Assembly (NCBI GenBank): GCA_020912385.1
Contig: CP087206.1
Location: forward strand, 3,782,001-3,846,000
DNA length: 64,000 nt
Origin: Neofusicoccum parvum
Lineage: Eukaryota > Ascomycota > Dothideomycetes > Botryosphaeriales > Botryosphaeriaceae
Direction: 5' to 3'
Part shown: positions 43,860 to 55,790 of the stretch, piece after piece
How the letters are laid out: every line of letters begins with the position of its first letter
Numbering within the stretch: position 1 is the stretch's first letter
Made by a program: the position numbers and the translations under genes
The notes under the pieces: model-generated
The model's input: only the letters and a program-made list of their open reading frames with translations
Databases searched by the model: none
What the model was told of the DNA's origin: nothing

Positions 43860-46800
43860 ATGCAGGTCTACACTGAGCTCACCCCGCCCACCGCCGTCTC
43901 CAATGCCGTCAGCCTCGCATTCCTGGGCCCGAGGGCCAACAACCTCGTTGTCGCAAAGACGTCGCTGCTCCAGGTCTTCGAGCTGAAGTCCATTGTCACC
44001 GAGGTCGGCCAAGCTCCAAAGGACGGCCTGGCTGCAGCTCTGCCCGCCGACGATGCCGCCGAGCCTGCCGACCTGTTCGTCCAGCGCACCGAACACACCT
44101 CCAAGCTTGTCCTGGTCGCCGAGTACCCTCTGCAGGGCACCGTGCTCTCGCTCGCTCGCATCAAGGCCCTCGACACTAAGTCCGGCGGAGATGCTCTCCT
44201 CATCGCTTTCCGCGACGCGAAGATGAGCCTGGTGGAGTGGGATCCTGCAAACCACACTCTGTCGACCATCTCAATACATTTTTACGAAGGTGAAGAGCTG
44301 CAGGGAGCTCCGTGGGACGCCGAGCTAGGCCAGTACCACAACTTTCTGGTCGCCGATCCAAGCAGTCGGTGTGCTGCTCTCAAATTTGGAGCGAGACACC
44401 TGGCCATTCTGCCATTCCGCCAGATCGGTGACGACCTCGTGGAGGGTGACGACTACGACCCGGATTTCGATGAGCCCATGGATGCCCCCGCCGCAAAGGA
44501 GAAGGTCACCAACGGCGACGTGCCTCAGACGCCGTACAAATCCTCTTTCGCACTCTCATTACCACAGATCGACCCTACCTTAACCCATCCCGTCCATCTC
44601 GACTTTCTCCACGAGTATCGCGAGCCTACCTTCGGTATCATTTCTGCCAACAAGGCAGCTGCCGCGTCTCTGCTCTACGAGCGCCGAGACATCTTGACAT
44701 ATACTGTATTCACTCTGGACTTGGAGGAAAAGGCATCTACCGCTCTCTTGTCGGTAACTGGGCTTCCTTACGATACCTGCAAGGTCATCCCACTACCTCT
44801 GCCCGTTGGTGGTGCATTGCTACTCGGCGCAAACCAATTTATTCACGTCGATCAAGCGGGCAAGACAAGCGCTGTGGCTGTCAATGATTTTGCTAAACAA
44901 TGCTCGTCATTCCCAATGGCCGACCAGTCAGACTTGGCAATGCGACTGGAAGGTGCTACCATTGAGCTCTTATCCTCAGAGAATGGCGACTTACTCGTCA
45001 TTCTAAGGGATGGCAGTCTTGGAATCATCAGCTTCAAATTGGATGGACGGTCGGTTTCCGGGCTCTCCATTCGCAGGGTCTCGGATGACAAGGGAGGCTC
45101 GGTCATTGCGACAGCTGCTTCCTGCGCAGCGAGTTTGGGTCGCAACAGGATGTTCATTGGTAGTGAAGAAGGCGATTCCGTCGTTCTTGGATGGACAAAG
45201 AAGACATCGCAACTGTCCAGGAAACGATCCCACGCTGAGATGCTTGCGGACGACGCTGAACTGTCATTCGATGAAGAGGATCTGGAGGATGACGACGACC
45301 TATATGGTGACGGTCCTTCGACCGCCAGAACTGCCACCGCTTCCTCGGAAGCCAGTGACCCCAGCAACTATACTTTTAGGATCCACGACAACATGCCAAG
45401 TTTAGCACCGATCAAGGATATGGCTATCGCCAGTCACAAATTGACAGATGCTGCCGCAGGGTCTGTGGAGAAGGCGACAGATCAGCTCGACTTGGTTGTC
45501 TCAGTTGGGCGCGGTAGATCCGGAGGTCTTGCTGTCATGAGACGGGAAATCGATCCTGTCATTTCTCGAAAAGGCGAGTTTTCCAATGCCAGGGCTGTCT
45601 GGTCCGTCCATGCCAAGAAGCCAGCCCCTAAAGGTATGGTACCTACTGGTCCTCAGGATGCTGAGGCAAAGCTGGCGGCGGATGTGGACTACGACCGATT
45701 CTTGATCGTTTCGAGATCAAATAGCGAGGGTGGCGAGGAGTCGGCTGTTTTCAACATCACAGCTACTGGCTTTGAAGAGACCAGCCAAGGTGATTTCGAG
45801 CGTGAAGATGCCGCTACGATCAATGTAGGCACTATTGCTGGCGGAACCAGGATAGTCCAGGTTTTGAAGGCCGAGATCCGCAGCTACGATTCTGGTAAGT
45901 GCACAATTTCTTTTAAGTTCCCCGTAACTGCCGGTGCGTTAGGCACTGATCCCTTTGTTCTTGGAAACCTTACACGAACAATGCTTGCACTTCCAAACGG
46001 CCCAAGGCTCCGAGAGAGTTTAACATCTGAAAGCCTTGCACTGCAGCGATGCTGTACAGTGCTTGCTGGCCAAGATCAAGCTTCACTTATGGCTTGCAAC
46101 GTGGCCGGAGAGTTATTGTGGATGTTCGAAAGGGCAAGATCGGACTACGACAGTTTCCACAGATCATGTGCTTTTAGATCAATACAAGATTTCCATCCCA
46201 CCCTTCTCTCTGCCCTCAATTCTGTGCTCGAAGCAATGTTCGCCATGAGTTGCGTCTCTAGTGGACACCGTGCTGACGGATATTGGTCACAGAACTTGGG
46301 CTCGATCAGATCCTTCCCATGGAAGACGAGAACGGATCGGAGCTTCGAATCATCAGCGCCAGTTTTGCAGACCCTTATATCCTCGTAATCCGCGACGATT
46401 CCAGCGTCATTGTCCTGCAGGCAGATGCCAACGGCGAAATGGAGGAAATCGACCGGGGCGACACATTGCTATCCACAAAATGGCTTTCTGGATGCATCCA
46501 CCAGTCCCCGTCCACCGGCGACAAGGCTTTGGCTTACTTGCTGACTGCAGAGGGGGGGCTACATGTAAGAAATTGAATTCTCCGCAGCTCTTTTAAAAGA
46601 TATACTGACTCGTCCGACAGGTCTTCGAGTTACCAGATCTATCCAAGCCGGCTTACGTTGCCGCGAGCCTTGGTTTCTTGCTGCCGATTTTGACTGCCGA
46701 CTTCACCCCTCGTCGCTCCTCCGCCAAGGCAGCATTGACCGAAATTCTTGTAGCGGAGCTCGGTGACTCGACATCTAAATCCCCGTACCTCATCGTAAGT

Positions 46801-48903
46801 GTTCTCACCACCTATCCTCTTTGCTAAGCTGACCATCATAGGTCCGCACTTCGTCCAACGACCTAGTAATCTACCAACCATACCACTTTCCCGCCCATGA
46901 AACTGTCAAGCCCTTTTTCGAGAACTTGCGATGGCTTAAGGTCACGCAGCCGCGTCTTCCAGAATTCACCGAAGAGCCTGCTCTGGAGTCGGAAGAGGTG
47001 GGTGTCGGCAGGGAAAGTATCCTCAGCGCTGTCCCGAACGTGGGAGGGTACAGCACCATCTTCATGGCAGGAACGTCTCCAAGCTTCATCTTGAAAGAGT
47101 CGGCAAGCCTGCCCAAGGTGATCAAATTGAGGACCAGCGCGGTCAAAACTTTGAGTAGCTTCCATACTGCGGAGTGCGATCGCGGGTTTGCCTTCATTAA
47201 TGCTGATGTAAGTGTCCTCAATGCGTTTCGTTCTCGTCGTTGCTGTTGATAACTCACCTCTACGCAGGGCAATTTGCGTGTTTGCCAGCTACCGCGAGGC
47301 TTCCGTTACGGAGATGCTGGCTGGGCTGTCAGGAAGGTCCCTATGGGACAGGACGTGCAAGCAATGTGCTATCACCCACCAAAGGATGTATTTGTGCTTG
47401 GTGTGGGAGAAAAAAAGCCGTTTACATTACCTGAAGATGAGCATCATCATGAATGGCTCGAAGAAAGTGGGTTCCTCTTCCATCCAACTTCTCTTCCGCT
47501 TTGAACTTCTACTAACATAACCCAAATCAGACATAACTTTCAAGCCACAGGTGGAGCACGGCGCGATTAAGGTCCTCGACGCCCAAAGCTTGACAGTCAT
47601 TGACACGTATGAAAGCACAACTATCCTTCTTGCTAGGCCTTAAGCTGATTTCTACCAGGTACGAGCTTGAAGCATTTGAGGTGGTCCTCACCGTAAAGGT
47701 CTTAAACCTTGAGGTGTCAGAGAACACGCACGAACGGAAGCAACTGATCGCTGTTGGCACTGGGTTCATTCGCGGTGAAGACCTCCCCTCTCGCGGTTGT
47801 ATCTACATCCTCGAGGTCATTAACGTCGTTCCCGAGCCTGGACACCCTGAGACCAACCGCAAGCTAAAACTTATTGCAAAAGAGGAGGTCAGGGGCTCGG
47901 TCACGGCGATTACAGATGTTGGCAGCCAAGGTTTCTTGCTCATGGCCCAGGGTCAGAAGTGCATGGTCAGAGGCTTAAAAGAGGACGGCACTCTCTTGCC
48001 TGTGGCTTTCATGGACATGCAATGCTATGTGACGGTGGCAAGAGAGTTGAAGGGATCAGGAATGCTTTTGATGGGCGATGCAGCCAAGGGTGCCTGGTTC
48101 GTCGGATACACGGTAAGTGGACGCAATGTCTTCGGCGCAGAGTCTTGGTTACTTACAAGCTCCGCAGGAGGACCCATACAAGATGATCCTCTTCGGCAAG
48201 AGCCGCTCGCACATGGAAGTCATGGCAGCAGACTTCCTTCCCCACGACAAGCAGCTCTACTTGATGGTCGCCGACGCCGACTGCAACCTGCACGTCCTCC
48301 AATACGATCCGGAGCGTAAGCCAACCTCTCCTCATCCCCAACAAAAAAGACTTCATCTAACAACCACACCAATCAGATCCCAAATCCCTCTCCGGCCAAC
48401 GCCTCCTCCACAAGAGCACCTTCCACACCGGTCACTTCACCACCGCCATGACGCTCCTCCCCTCCAGCCTTTCCCCCACCTCCACCGCCGCCAGCGACGC
48501 CGACGCCGACGCCAACCCCGACCCAGACGCCATGGCCGTCGACGACCCATCCGCGTCCACCAAGCCCGCCGGCTCGTCGCACCACCTGCTCCTCACCTCC
48601 CTCTCCGGCGCCGTCGCCCTCGTCACCCCCGTCGACGAGCAGATGTACCGCCGCCTCGGCGCCCTGCAGACCTTCCTGGTCGGCGGCCTCGACCACCCCT
48701 GCGGCCTCAACCCGCGCGCGTACCGCGCCGTCGAGAGCGAGGGGTTCGGGAGCAGGGGCGTGGTTGACGGGGCGCTGCTGGCGCGGTGGGCGGAGCTGGG
48801 GAGTCAGAGGCGCGCGGAGGGGTGCGCGAAGGTGGGGGTGGAGGAGTGGGTTGTCAGGAGCGATTTGGAGTTTGTTGGGGGCGCGGGGCTGGAGTATTTG
48901 TAG
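43860..48903 (+). CDS. CFT1: CFT1, largest subunit of the cleavage and polyadenylation factor
   Basis: Nine exons: 43860-45894, 46293-46564, 46621-46794, 46842-47207, 47268-47466, 47531-47606, 47659-48112, 48168-48315 and 48377-48903, giving 1416 residues, in the family's usual range. The N-terminus reads [17 protein letters not shown]. The middle carries [16 protein letters not shown] before an acidic linker. The last 400 residues form the CPSF_A beta-propeller region ([42 protein letters not shown]). It ends with [11 protein letters not shown] and [15 protein letters not shown] motifs (here [14 protein letters not shown]). Known role: RNA-binding scaffold for pre-mRNA 3' end cleavage. The first intron (45895-46292, 398 nt) is far longer than the others and stays open in the upstream frame. 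The ATG at 43860 was preferred over an upstream in-frame start. Confidence 0.92.
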
Positions 48904-49684
48904 GGGTGGGGAAGAGAGGCAGGGAGACATGGTAAGGAGAAGATGGAAGGTGTGGAAAGTGAGAGGGTGCGCTGAGGGTGATCTTTTTGAAAATTTTAGC
49001 TTATGCAGATCGAAAACAAAATCCAGGCAAAGTTGTAAGTTTGAAATGCTGTTTGTCCTCCTTTGGGAGCACCGTGGTTTTCTTGCCGTGAGCTTTACTG
49101 TCACTTTCTCAATAAGAGTCTGATGAAGTTGATCGGCTTTTCAGTACACTGAACATCAACGTCACGCAAATCATCGACTGCACCACTATCTTTACGCATC
49201 AGTTACTCATCCTTGGTTGCTGTGCAGCAGACACCGGGCCAGCGGAGTGTTTCCTGCTGCTAAATAACCTTGCCTCTCCATCCCATTCAGCCAACTCACC
49301 TCCGCGGCACTGCACACTTCTCTCGCCCTTTCATACAGCACGGTCATGCATGCACAATAACATCGTGCACAAACCTTTTAGAACCTTCACCAGTTAAAGG
49401 TAAACAGTCATAAAATATTCTCGGGTTGTTGGTGTGCGTAATTGAAGCATTTGTCCGGATGGCTTCTCCAGCTGCTAGTGATTCAGCTTGCATTTTCTTC
49501 TAAGGGCCCACCTTTCCTGTCAAGCTATGAGCATTGATCGTGCTTAGTATCTCAGATACCCGTGCCAAACTTCTCTAAGAGAATTGAAGCCATCCCAAAC
49601 CAAGCATTATGCCCTGGTGACCGATCAAGAACTCTGTGAGGTCTAGTCCTCCTTGGCGCCCTTACCTTCCTTGCCACTGTCCTT
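48904..49684. other. Intergenic region between convergent genes
   Basis: About 0.8 kb. No gene supported. A short stretch at 49446 (GAAGCATTTGTCCGGATG) resembles the MITE loop/arm border but is too short to call. Confidence 0.45.
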
Positions 49685-50183
49685 TCAACGGCGAAAGTAA
49701 GCGTAGGCAGCCGAAGCCGCCGCACCAGCCATGCCAACAACAGCACCAGTGACAACACCAACGCCATATCCACCCATAGCGGCACTGGTCAGGGTCGCAA
49801 AAGTGCCTCCAGCAGTGACGGATCCTATGAGGGATTGAGTGCCAGCAGCCAGGGAGCCTACGGGTAGTCAGAGATGGATTTAAAGAAGGAAGAGACCAAA
49901 ATTCGATTGTCTTACCAGCGGCAACGCCAGCGGAAGTGAAGCCGGCAGCAGCCAAGATCTGAGGCATGAATGCCATGATCAAGATGAAGATGATTGCGAT
50001 AGCAAGGTAGGCGGCGGCCTCGTAGGGGTTCTCCTTCACCCAGTCGCTGGCCTGGATGATGACGGTAGAGAGGGCTTTGAGGAAGCCGTCGATCTTCTGC
50101 TTCAGGGCATTGGTAGTGTTGCGGAGTGCGGAGAAGATCTTGTTCTTCGTGGTGACGAAGAAGGCCGAGATTCTTTGACCCAT
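49685..50183 (-). CDS. ISG12/6-16-like (IFI6 family) small membrane protein, copy 1
   Basis: Exons 50183-49916 and 49857-49685 encode 146 residues. The N-terminus (MGQRISAFFVTTKNKIFSAL) is amphipathic, followed by KENPYEAAAYLAIAIIFILIMAF. The second exon begins inside a Gly codon (phase 1) and encodes the family's Gly/Ala-rich hydrophobic core: GSLAAGTQSLIGSVTAGGTFATLTSAAMGGYGVGVV, then VVGMAGAAASAAYAYFRR. This Gly-rich AMGGYG motif is typical of the IFI6/27 group, which in animals localises to mitochondria and modulates apoptosis. The fungal role is unknown. The other copy at 59565 has the same exon structure. Confidence 0.82.
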
Positions 50184-50811
50184 GACGTCGGCTGGTAAAG
50201 CGAGTGAGGCCGGAAATGTGTATGCGCGGTAGACAGAGCGAACGGTGCTTGTTGGTGGATCCCAAGCAGGTAGAATGGGAGTGAGGTTGAAGAGGTGGAG
50301 GTAAGGAAGTAGAAGCAACACTTAAACTTCAGGAAACCAGGAGCCAAGTGTCGCCAGAAAGAAAGAGTCACATGGGGTGTCCAGGAAGTAGCAGCAGAGA
50401 AGGATCTTACTCTTTTAGGAAACAGAAAATCCCCCACCCCCAAAAAAAGAGAAATATATAGAGCGGAGACATTTTCCCGGACGTGATGTATCACAAGTAA
50501 ATACGTGGGATCTATGCAAGGTGAGCGCTTCGACTTTCTACAATCACCTATGCATCACTCTAGCAACCGCGGAGACAGGCCGTTCATCTTCTGGCGGAAA
50601 TGAAGCCAAATGGCCGTAGATACGGAGGAGAAAAAACACGTCCAAAAGCCAATTCACTTCCTCGGAACTTCTAAGCAACTTCCCCATCACCCCAGCATCA
50701 TCCCGAAATCCTTTCCCAGAACGCCAGAAATCATAATGGGACCAGCCCACCAACCTCCGCCCATAGAAACGAGCAGATGTCCTGCACCGCAGCTACATCA
50801 GGAACTCTCCT
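50184..50811. other. Intergenic region, no gene recognised
   Basis: About 0.6 kb between the ISG12-like start and the 3' end of the next minus-strand gene. No supported gene or motif. Confidence 0.45.
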
Positions 50812-51490
50812 TTACACCCGTGGAACCCTCACCGTCTTGACCACCTTGCCAACACGAGATGCCCTTCTCAGCATCTTTCCCTTTCCCACCCTGACCATCG
50901 TGCCAACCCGCGCCATCTTCACCATGCGCACCCTCTTCCCCGTCTCAATCGGCTGGAGCGCTGCCGCCGCAGCAGCGCTCGTGGAAGCTGAGCGTCCATC
51001 AGTAAACAAAACCAGAAAAAGAAGAAGGGAGGGCAGTGCTCCTACCAGTAGCCACTTCAGCAGCGATGCCGAGGATAGACCTGACAGCAAGGCTGCGGTA
51101 GGCGAGAGCACGCTCAGCGAGCGCATAGGACGTATCCGCAACGAGACCGGGGTCGGCGCCCGCGTGGCCCAGCTCAGCCTCGCTCAATGCGGTCATGACG
51201 TCGCGGGTGAGGATCAGGACGCCGTCAAGCACGAACATGGCCGTTGACATCTGGCGAAGCAGCTTTTGCTGGATGAGGTCTTGCGCAGCTGCAGGGAGGT
51301 CGGCGAGCTGAACGGCGTGATAGGTGGCTCTCTTGTAAGCTTCGGGCTCGATGGTGAGAGCGGAGGCGGTGTTGAGGAAGTAGTTCTGAGCGTCTTTCGG
51401 GAGGTCGGACCAGACGGTTGGGGTGAAACTGATGGAGAGGTCTGAGAGGCACTGGAAGAGGATATCGAAAGGATTGGGTTGGAAAGCCAT
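50812..51490 (-). CDS. Hypothetical protein with a cationic C-terminal tail
   Basis: Exons 51490-51046 and 50987-50812 encode 206 residues. The intron has a GTAGGA donor, a branch-like TTTACTGATG and a GCTCAG acceptor. The start at 51490 (MAFQPNPFDILFQCLSDLS) was chosen over an earlier in-frame codon, because the preceding 49 codons are UTR-like. The first 150 residues are mixed alpha-helical (WSDLPKDAQNYFLNTASALT, AAQDLIQQKLLRQMSTAMFV, ALAERALAYRSLAVRSILG). The second exon is unusual: after an Ala run, the last 45 residues alternate Val/Met with Arg/Lys (RVRMVKMARVGTMVRVGKG, RRASRVGKVVKTVRVPRV), strongly basic and with no acidic residue after the Glu at its start. No family recognised. Confidence 0.7.
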
Positions 51491-51862
51491 CACTGCTGGT
51501 GGCGAATCGATTCTCAACAGGTGTATGTAGAGTTTAGATTGGTGGTGTAGATTGATGGTGAGGTTGAGACGGGAAGGGAAAGCGAGGAAGAAGAAGATAT
51601 AAGATAACGAGGACGCTGACGCAAGGTCATCCGCCAAAGGTTGATCTTTCGGGAAAGAACGGTATGCACAGGTAGAATACGGCCATCGAATGTGAATTTG
51701 TTCGATATACTACACTAAACATGAAAGTACTCTCTCGGGGTATCTCAATCTTACAGTCGCGGACAAGCCCAACATGAGAGTGCTCCTTGCAAATAAGCCC
51801 AGAACGATCGTCATAACGCTTGGAAATTCAAAATATGTTTCACATAATAGAGGTTTCCTCCC
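51491..51862. other. Short intergenic region
   Basis: 372 bases between the cationic-tail gene and the 3' end of VTA1, both on the minus strand. No gene is seen. It likely holds the VTA1 3' UTR and the promoter of the next gene. Confidence 0.45.
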
Positions 51863-53166
51863 TTACCGTGCACCGAGCGCCTTGAGAGCTATCCTCAACT
51901 CCTTGACCGCCGTCGGAACATCCTCAAAGTTCAATGCCGATATTGCCCACTTCGCGTGCTTCTGCGCATTAAATACTGACTCATCATCAGTCCTGTAGTC
52001 TTGCGCCCCTCCAGCTGTCGGCGGAGGCAGGTTGGTATTTGCGATTGGAGCCACTGGCTGCGGCTGAACCACAGGCACAGAAGGAATCACGCGCTCCGGA
52101 ACAATTGGAGGCGCCGGAGCAGTGGCCACTGGTGCTGTAGGGGGCGCCTGGTAGAAGTCTTGTGGGTTGTACTGGCCGTCGTCCGGAGCTGGGGCAGCTG
52201 GAGGCGCGTCTTCCATCGGCTGCTCTGGCGCAGTGGGCAAGCTCGGCGCCGAGTTCTCGGATGTGAAGGTGGGAACGGTGGGGAAGTAGCCGCCACCAAC
52301 GGAGTTCTTGCGCTCCTCGGAGGACTCGAGCGGGGAGACGTCGCCGTGAGTAGGGTCGTCCGTAAAGGGCGGCGCAGACGGGGCGCCGGCGGGGGAGATA
52401 GGGAGGGAGGTCTTCGGCTCGTAAGTGGGAGACGGAGCAAAGGAGGGAGGGGCAGTCTCGACGGTAGGCTGCATAGAAGACGCGGCGTTTATGCGCTGGA
52501 CCTCGGGGTCATTGGGATCGAGGGCGGGAGCGGACTCTTCGGCGGTGGGCTCGGGTTCCTGGACGGGGTTTGACAGATTCGGATCTTCGCCAGCCTTCAA
52601 AGCTTTCGCAATGCGCAAGGCATGGTATTTGGCGAACTTTGACTTCGCGGCGAGCTCAGGGTCTGGTGGCCCCCAAACCGCCATGAGGTCGAGGAAGGTG
52701 GCAGCAGCGCGGAATGTATCTGCAGTCTGGCTTGAGGCCTGTCAGCACCGGGGCTCAGCAGGCGCCGGGAGTCATGATCCTACGCTGAAGCCTTGTTTGC
52801 GCGCACCGCATTATCTGCCCGCTGGAAAGTGTCCAGCGCGAATTGCTCGACGTAGGCCTTCGCTGCGACGTCGTCGAGAATGGCGTCATCGTCGGGGTAT
52901 TGAGCCTTGGTCTGCTCGAGCTTGTCCATCAGGGTGGTGGTGTACTGCATGCATTCTTCGTCGGTGGTGTGCAGGCCCTTGTTGATGATCTGGTTCACGA
53001 TGTAGTATTCGCCTGCGGCTGGGATTAGCTGGGCAGGCTGCAGCGGCGCGGCGGGGCACGTACACCAGTACGAGACGACGGGCTTGAATTTCTCGAGCTG
53101 GGCGGCGCGGGTGGCGAAGCGCGTGATGTCTGCGGCCTTGAGGCCGGCGGGGACTTTGGACGTCAT
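51863..53166 (-). CDS. VTA1: VTA1/LIP5, ESCRT-associated Vps4 activator
   Basis: Exons 53166-53064, 53012-52784 and 52730-51863 encode 399 residues. The N-terminal tandem MIT-like module is clear (MTSKVPAGLKAADITRFATRAAQLEKFKPVVSYWC-EYYIVNQI, NKGLHTTDEECMQYTTTLMDKLEQ, AKAYVEQFALDTFQRADNAVRANK, then FLDLMAVWGP). A disordered Pro-rich linker of about 200 residues follows. The C-terminal VSL-type dimerisation and Vps4-binding segment is intact (VFNAQKHAKWAISALNFEDVPTAVKELRIAL). Both introns restore conserved sequence across the joints. The second acceptor is a less usual CTCAAG. Known role: stimulates Vps4 to disassemble ESCRT-III at multivesicular bodies. Only 296 bases separate it from the PDI gene. 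Confidence 0.93.
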
Positions 53167-53462
53167 GGCGGACGTGGGATGTCGTGTCGCGCAGGGCGGA
53201 TTTGGCGGGAGTGGGATGGGGTTGTGTGCCTGGCGCTGACGTTGCTGGGGCCCTGGTCCTGCCGCGCTGGTGACCGCCCGCGAGCTCTGGCCAGCGCGGG
53301 AGATCTTCTGGAACCCCCGCGAATCGGTTGGCGTCACTGAGGCCAGCTTGCACCTGTGCTGATCCCGAGCTATATTGCTGCCCGCGCTCCCGCTCCCCAG
53401 GCGCTCCTCACGAGTCCGTCTGTCTCCTCCTCACGCCCGCCGTCTGCAGCTCCTCGCCCAGC
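53167..53462. promoter_or_regulatory. Shared divergent promoter of VTA1 and the PDI gene
   Basis: The start codons at 53166 (minus) and 53463 (plus) face away from each other across 296 bases. AGCTATATTGC at 53369-53379 is a weak TATA-like match for the PDI side. Confidence 0.45.
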
Positions 53463-54977
53463 ATGGTGTCCCACAAGGCATTGGTCGCTGCGGCGGTCGC
53501 CTTCTTCCTCTCCCCGCCCGCCCTTGCTGGCATGTACCCCAAGAACTCCCCGGTCCTCCAGGTTGATGCAAAGAGCTACGACAAGCTGATCGCGAAGTCG
53601 AACCACACTTCGGTAAGCTCCCATTGCATTGTCTCGTCCGGATCGCACTAACCGCGCGCTAGATTGTCGAGTAAGTAACCCGCCGAGTCGCGACACCACT
53701 TGGTCCTAGCTCCTCTGACCCCAACCACCAGATTCTACGCCCCGTGGTGCGGCCACTGCCAAAACCTGAAGCCTGCCTACGAAAAGGCCGCCAAGAACCT
53801 CGCCGGGCTGGCCAAGGTTGCAGCCGTGGACTGCGATGACGACGCGAACAAGCCTCTCTGCGGGCAGATGGGCGTGCAGGGCTTCCCCACGCTCAAGATC
53901 GTGCGCCCAGGCAAGAAGCCTGGCAAGCCCGTTGTCGAGGACTACAAGGGCGCTCGTAGCGCCAAGGCTATCGTGGATGCCGTTGTAGAGAAGATTCCCA
54001 ACCATGTGAAGCGCGTTGGCGACAAGGACATCGACAGCTTCTTGAAGGAGGGTAACGACACCGCGAAGGCCATCCTGTTCACTGAAAAGGGCACTACGAG
54101 CGCGCTCCTGCGTGCTCTAGCCGTCGACTTTCTGGGCAGCGTCCAGGTCGCCCAGATCCGTGACAAGGAGAAGAAGGCTGTCGAGGTCTTTGGCGTCAGC
54201 AAGTTCCCTACCTTGGTCCTGCTTCCCGGCGGCGACAAGGAGGCCCTTGTCTACTCTGGCGAGCTGAAGAAGGAGCCCATGGTCGAGTTCCTCGCTCAGA
54301 TCGCGGCACCGAACCCTGATCCGGCGCCTGGCAAAGCTAAGGCGGACAAGAAGGCTAAGAAGGAGCCCAAGAAAGAGGAGACAGAGACCAGTGAGGAGAA
54401 GGTCGTCATTCCCAACCCGGACGAACCCGTTGAGGTCACAGACTCGGGCCCACGTATCGAAATGCTGGTCACCGAAGACAAGCTCCAGAAGGAATGTTTC
54501 ACGACCAAGTCTCACAACTGCATTCTGGCTCTCTTGCCGTCCAGGACGGACGCCACTGAGCCGCTCCCTGAGCACGCACAGACTGCGCTGGCGTCCCTTA
54601 CTGAGGTTATTAAGAAGCACACCAAGGGCGGTCACCGTCTCTTCCCCGTCTATTCCGCTCCTATTAACAACGAGGGATCTGTCAAGCTCCGCAAGGAATT
54701 GAGCCTGAAGGAGGGAGACATCGAACTTATTGTCACAAACTCCAAGAAAGGCTGGTGGAAGCATTACTCAAACAGCGACTTCTCGCAGAAGCACATTGAA
54801 GACTGGATTGACGCCATCAAGATGGGCGAGGGCAAGAAGGAGAAGCTGCCCAAGGGCATCGTCGTCGAGGCTCAGGAGGAGGATGTTAAGGAGGACAAGG
54901 AACAGCAGCCTATCAAGATCCAGGTTGAGGAGATTTTGGAGGAAGAAAAGACCGCTCCAGAACATGGAGAACTTTAG
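53463..54977 (+). CDS. Protein disulfide-isomerase, single-thioredoxin-motif type (Mpd1/PDIA6-like)
   Basis: Exons 53463-53612, 53663-53670 and 53732-54977 encode 467 residues. A signal peptide is present (MVSHKALVAAAVAFFLSPPALAG). The active site FYAPWCGHCQNLKP (Cys59, Cys62) lies right after the third exon starts. The middle exon is only eight bases (ATTGTCGA). Without it the conserved IVEFYAPWCGHC would be lost. A second thioredoxin-like domain lacks the CxxC motif (VFGVSKFPTLVLLPGG). A lysine/glutamate-rich linker and a helical C-terminus follow. The protein ends APEHGEL, with HGEL as a plausible HDEL-type ER-retention signal. Known role: oxidation and isomerisation of disulfides in the ER. 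Confidence 0.92.
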
Positions 54978-55790
54978 GTGCATAACAGTAGGTTTGATGA
55001 CCAAGAGGATGGATTGTGGGTAGTTTCTTCCGTCGTTGATAGTGTCTGCAGAAAATCAAAATCGCTATCTTTTACTTGCTACAGTTAGAGACACTAGTAC
55101 GCATATTCTACACTATATTTGCGATGTTCATTTGTTGTTTGTTCAGTCCTACCGGCATAAAGGTCTGTCTATATTGCGTGGGTGAAATTGGGAATTGTAA
55201 GGAGCAATTATTCGAGGCTGAGCTGACGAGCGGGGCAAGCGCGCTGACAAATACGTCCAGGTCACATAAAGGAGGGGCACTCAGCCTCGGCGCCATCCTG
55301 TTGTGGTGGAGAATGTTTGAAATGGTCAGTGGTAAGTTCGTTTGATTTGTCCTGATGACATGATTTCCGTCACTTCCGACTACATCTTCGTTCAGTTGCT
55401 AAAGGATTTACCGTATCTCCCAGCTCTAAGATAAGATGTGCATCGGCTAAAAGTTGGAGTGGAGCAGAATATGCATCCAAGAATACCTAGCCAATCATTA
55501 ATGAGCCACGTTCCGCGAGGCTGCAGCTTGGGGGCTTCTGCCTGGAACCTTCCTGCTCAGGTGAGCGACCTCCAACCCCGCGCCCGTCGTGCGCCCAACC
55601 TCACACCAAAGCGAATATCCATCCACGACCTCCAAATCCATTGTCTTGCGTGCACGGATTGAACTCATTGCTTGAGGGTCTCCAGTGAAACGAGAATTGG
55701 CCAGACACCCCCCTGCGGCAATCCCTTCGTGTTTCTGGATGCAGCCCTGTCAGCATCGTGGGAAACGCACTCAGCCAGTGTTCAAGCGCC
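54978..55790. other. Intergenic region, no gene recognised
   Basis: About 0.8 kb between two plus-strand genes. It contains the PDI 3' UTR and the promoter of the kinase-ankyrin gene. No TATA box or gene is clear. Confidence 0.45.

Noticed and set aside
49440..49465. Possible MITE remnant (GAAGCATTTGTCCGGATG)
   Set aside because: Under 20 bases of imperfect match and no second arm; may be chance.
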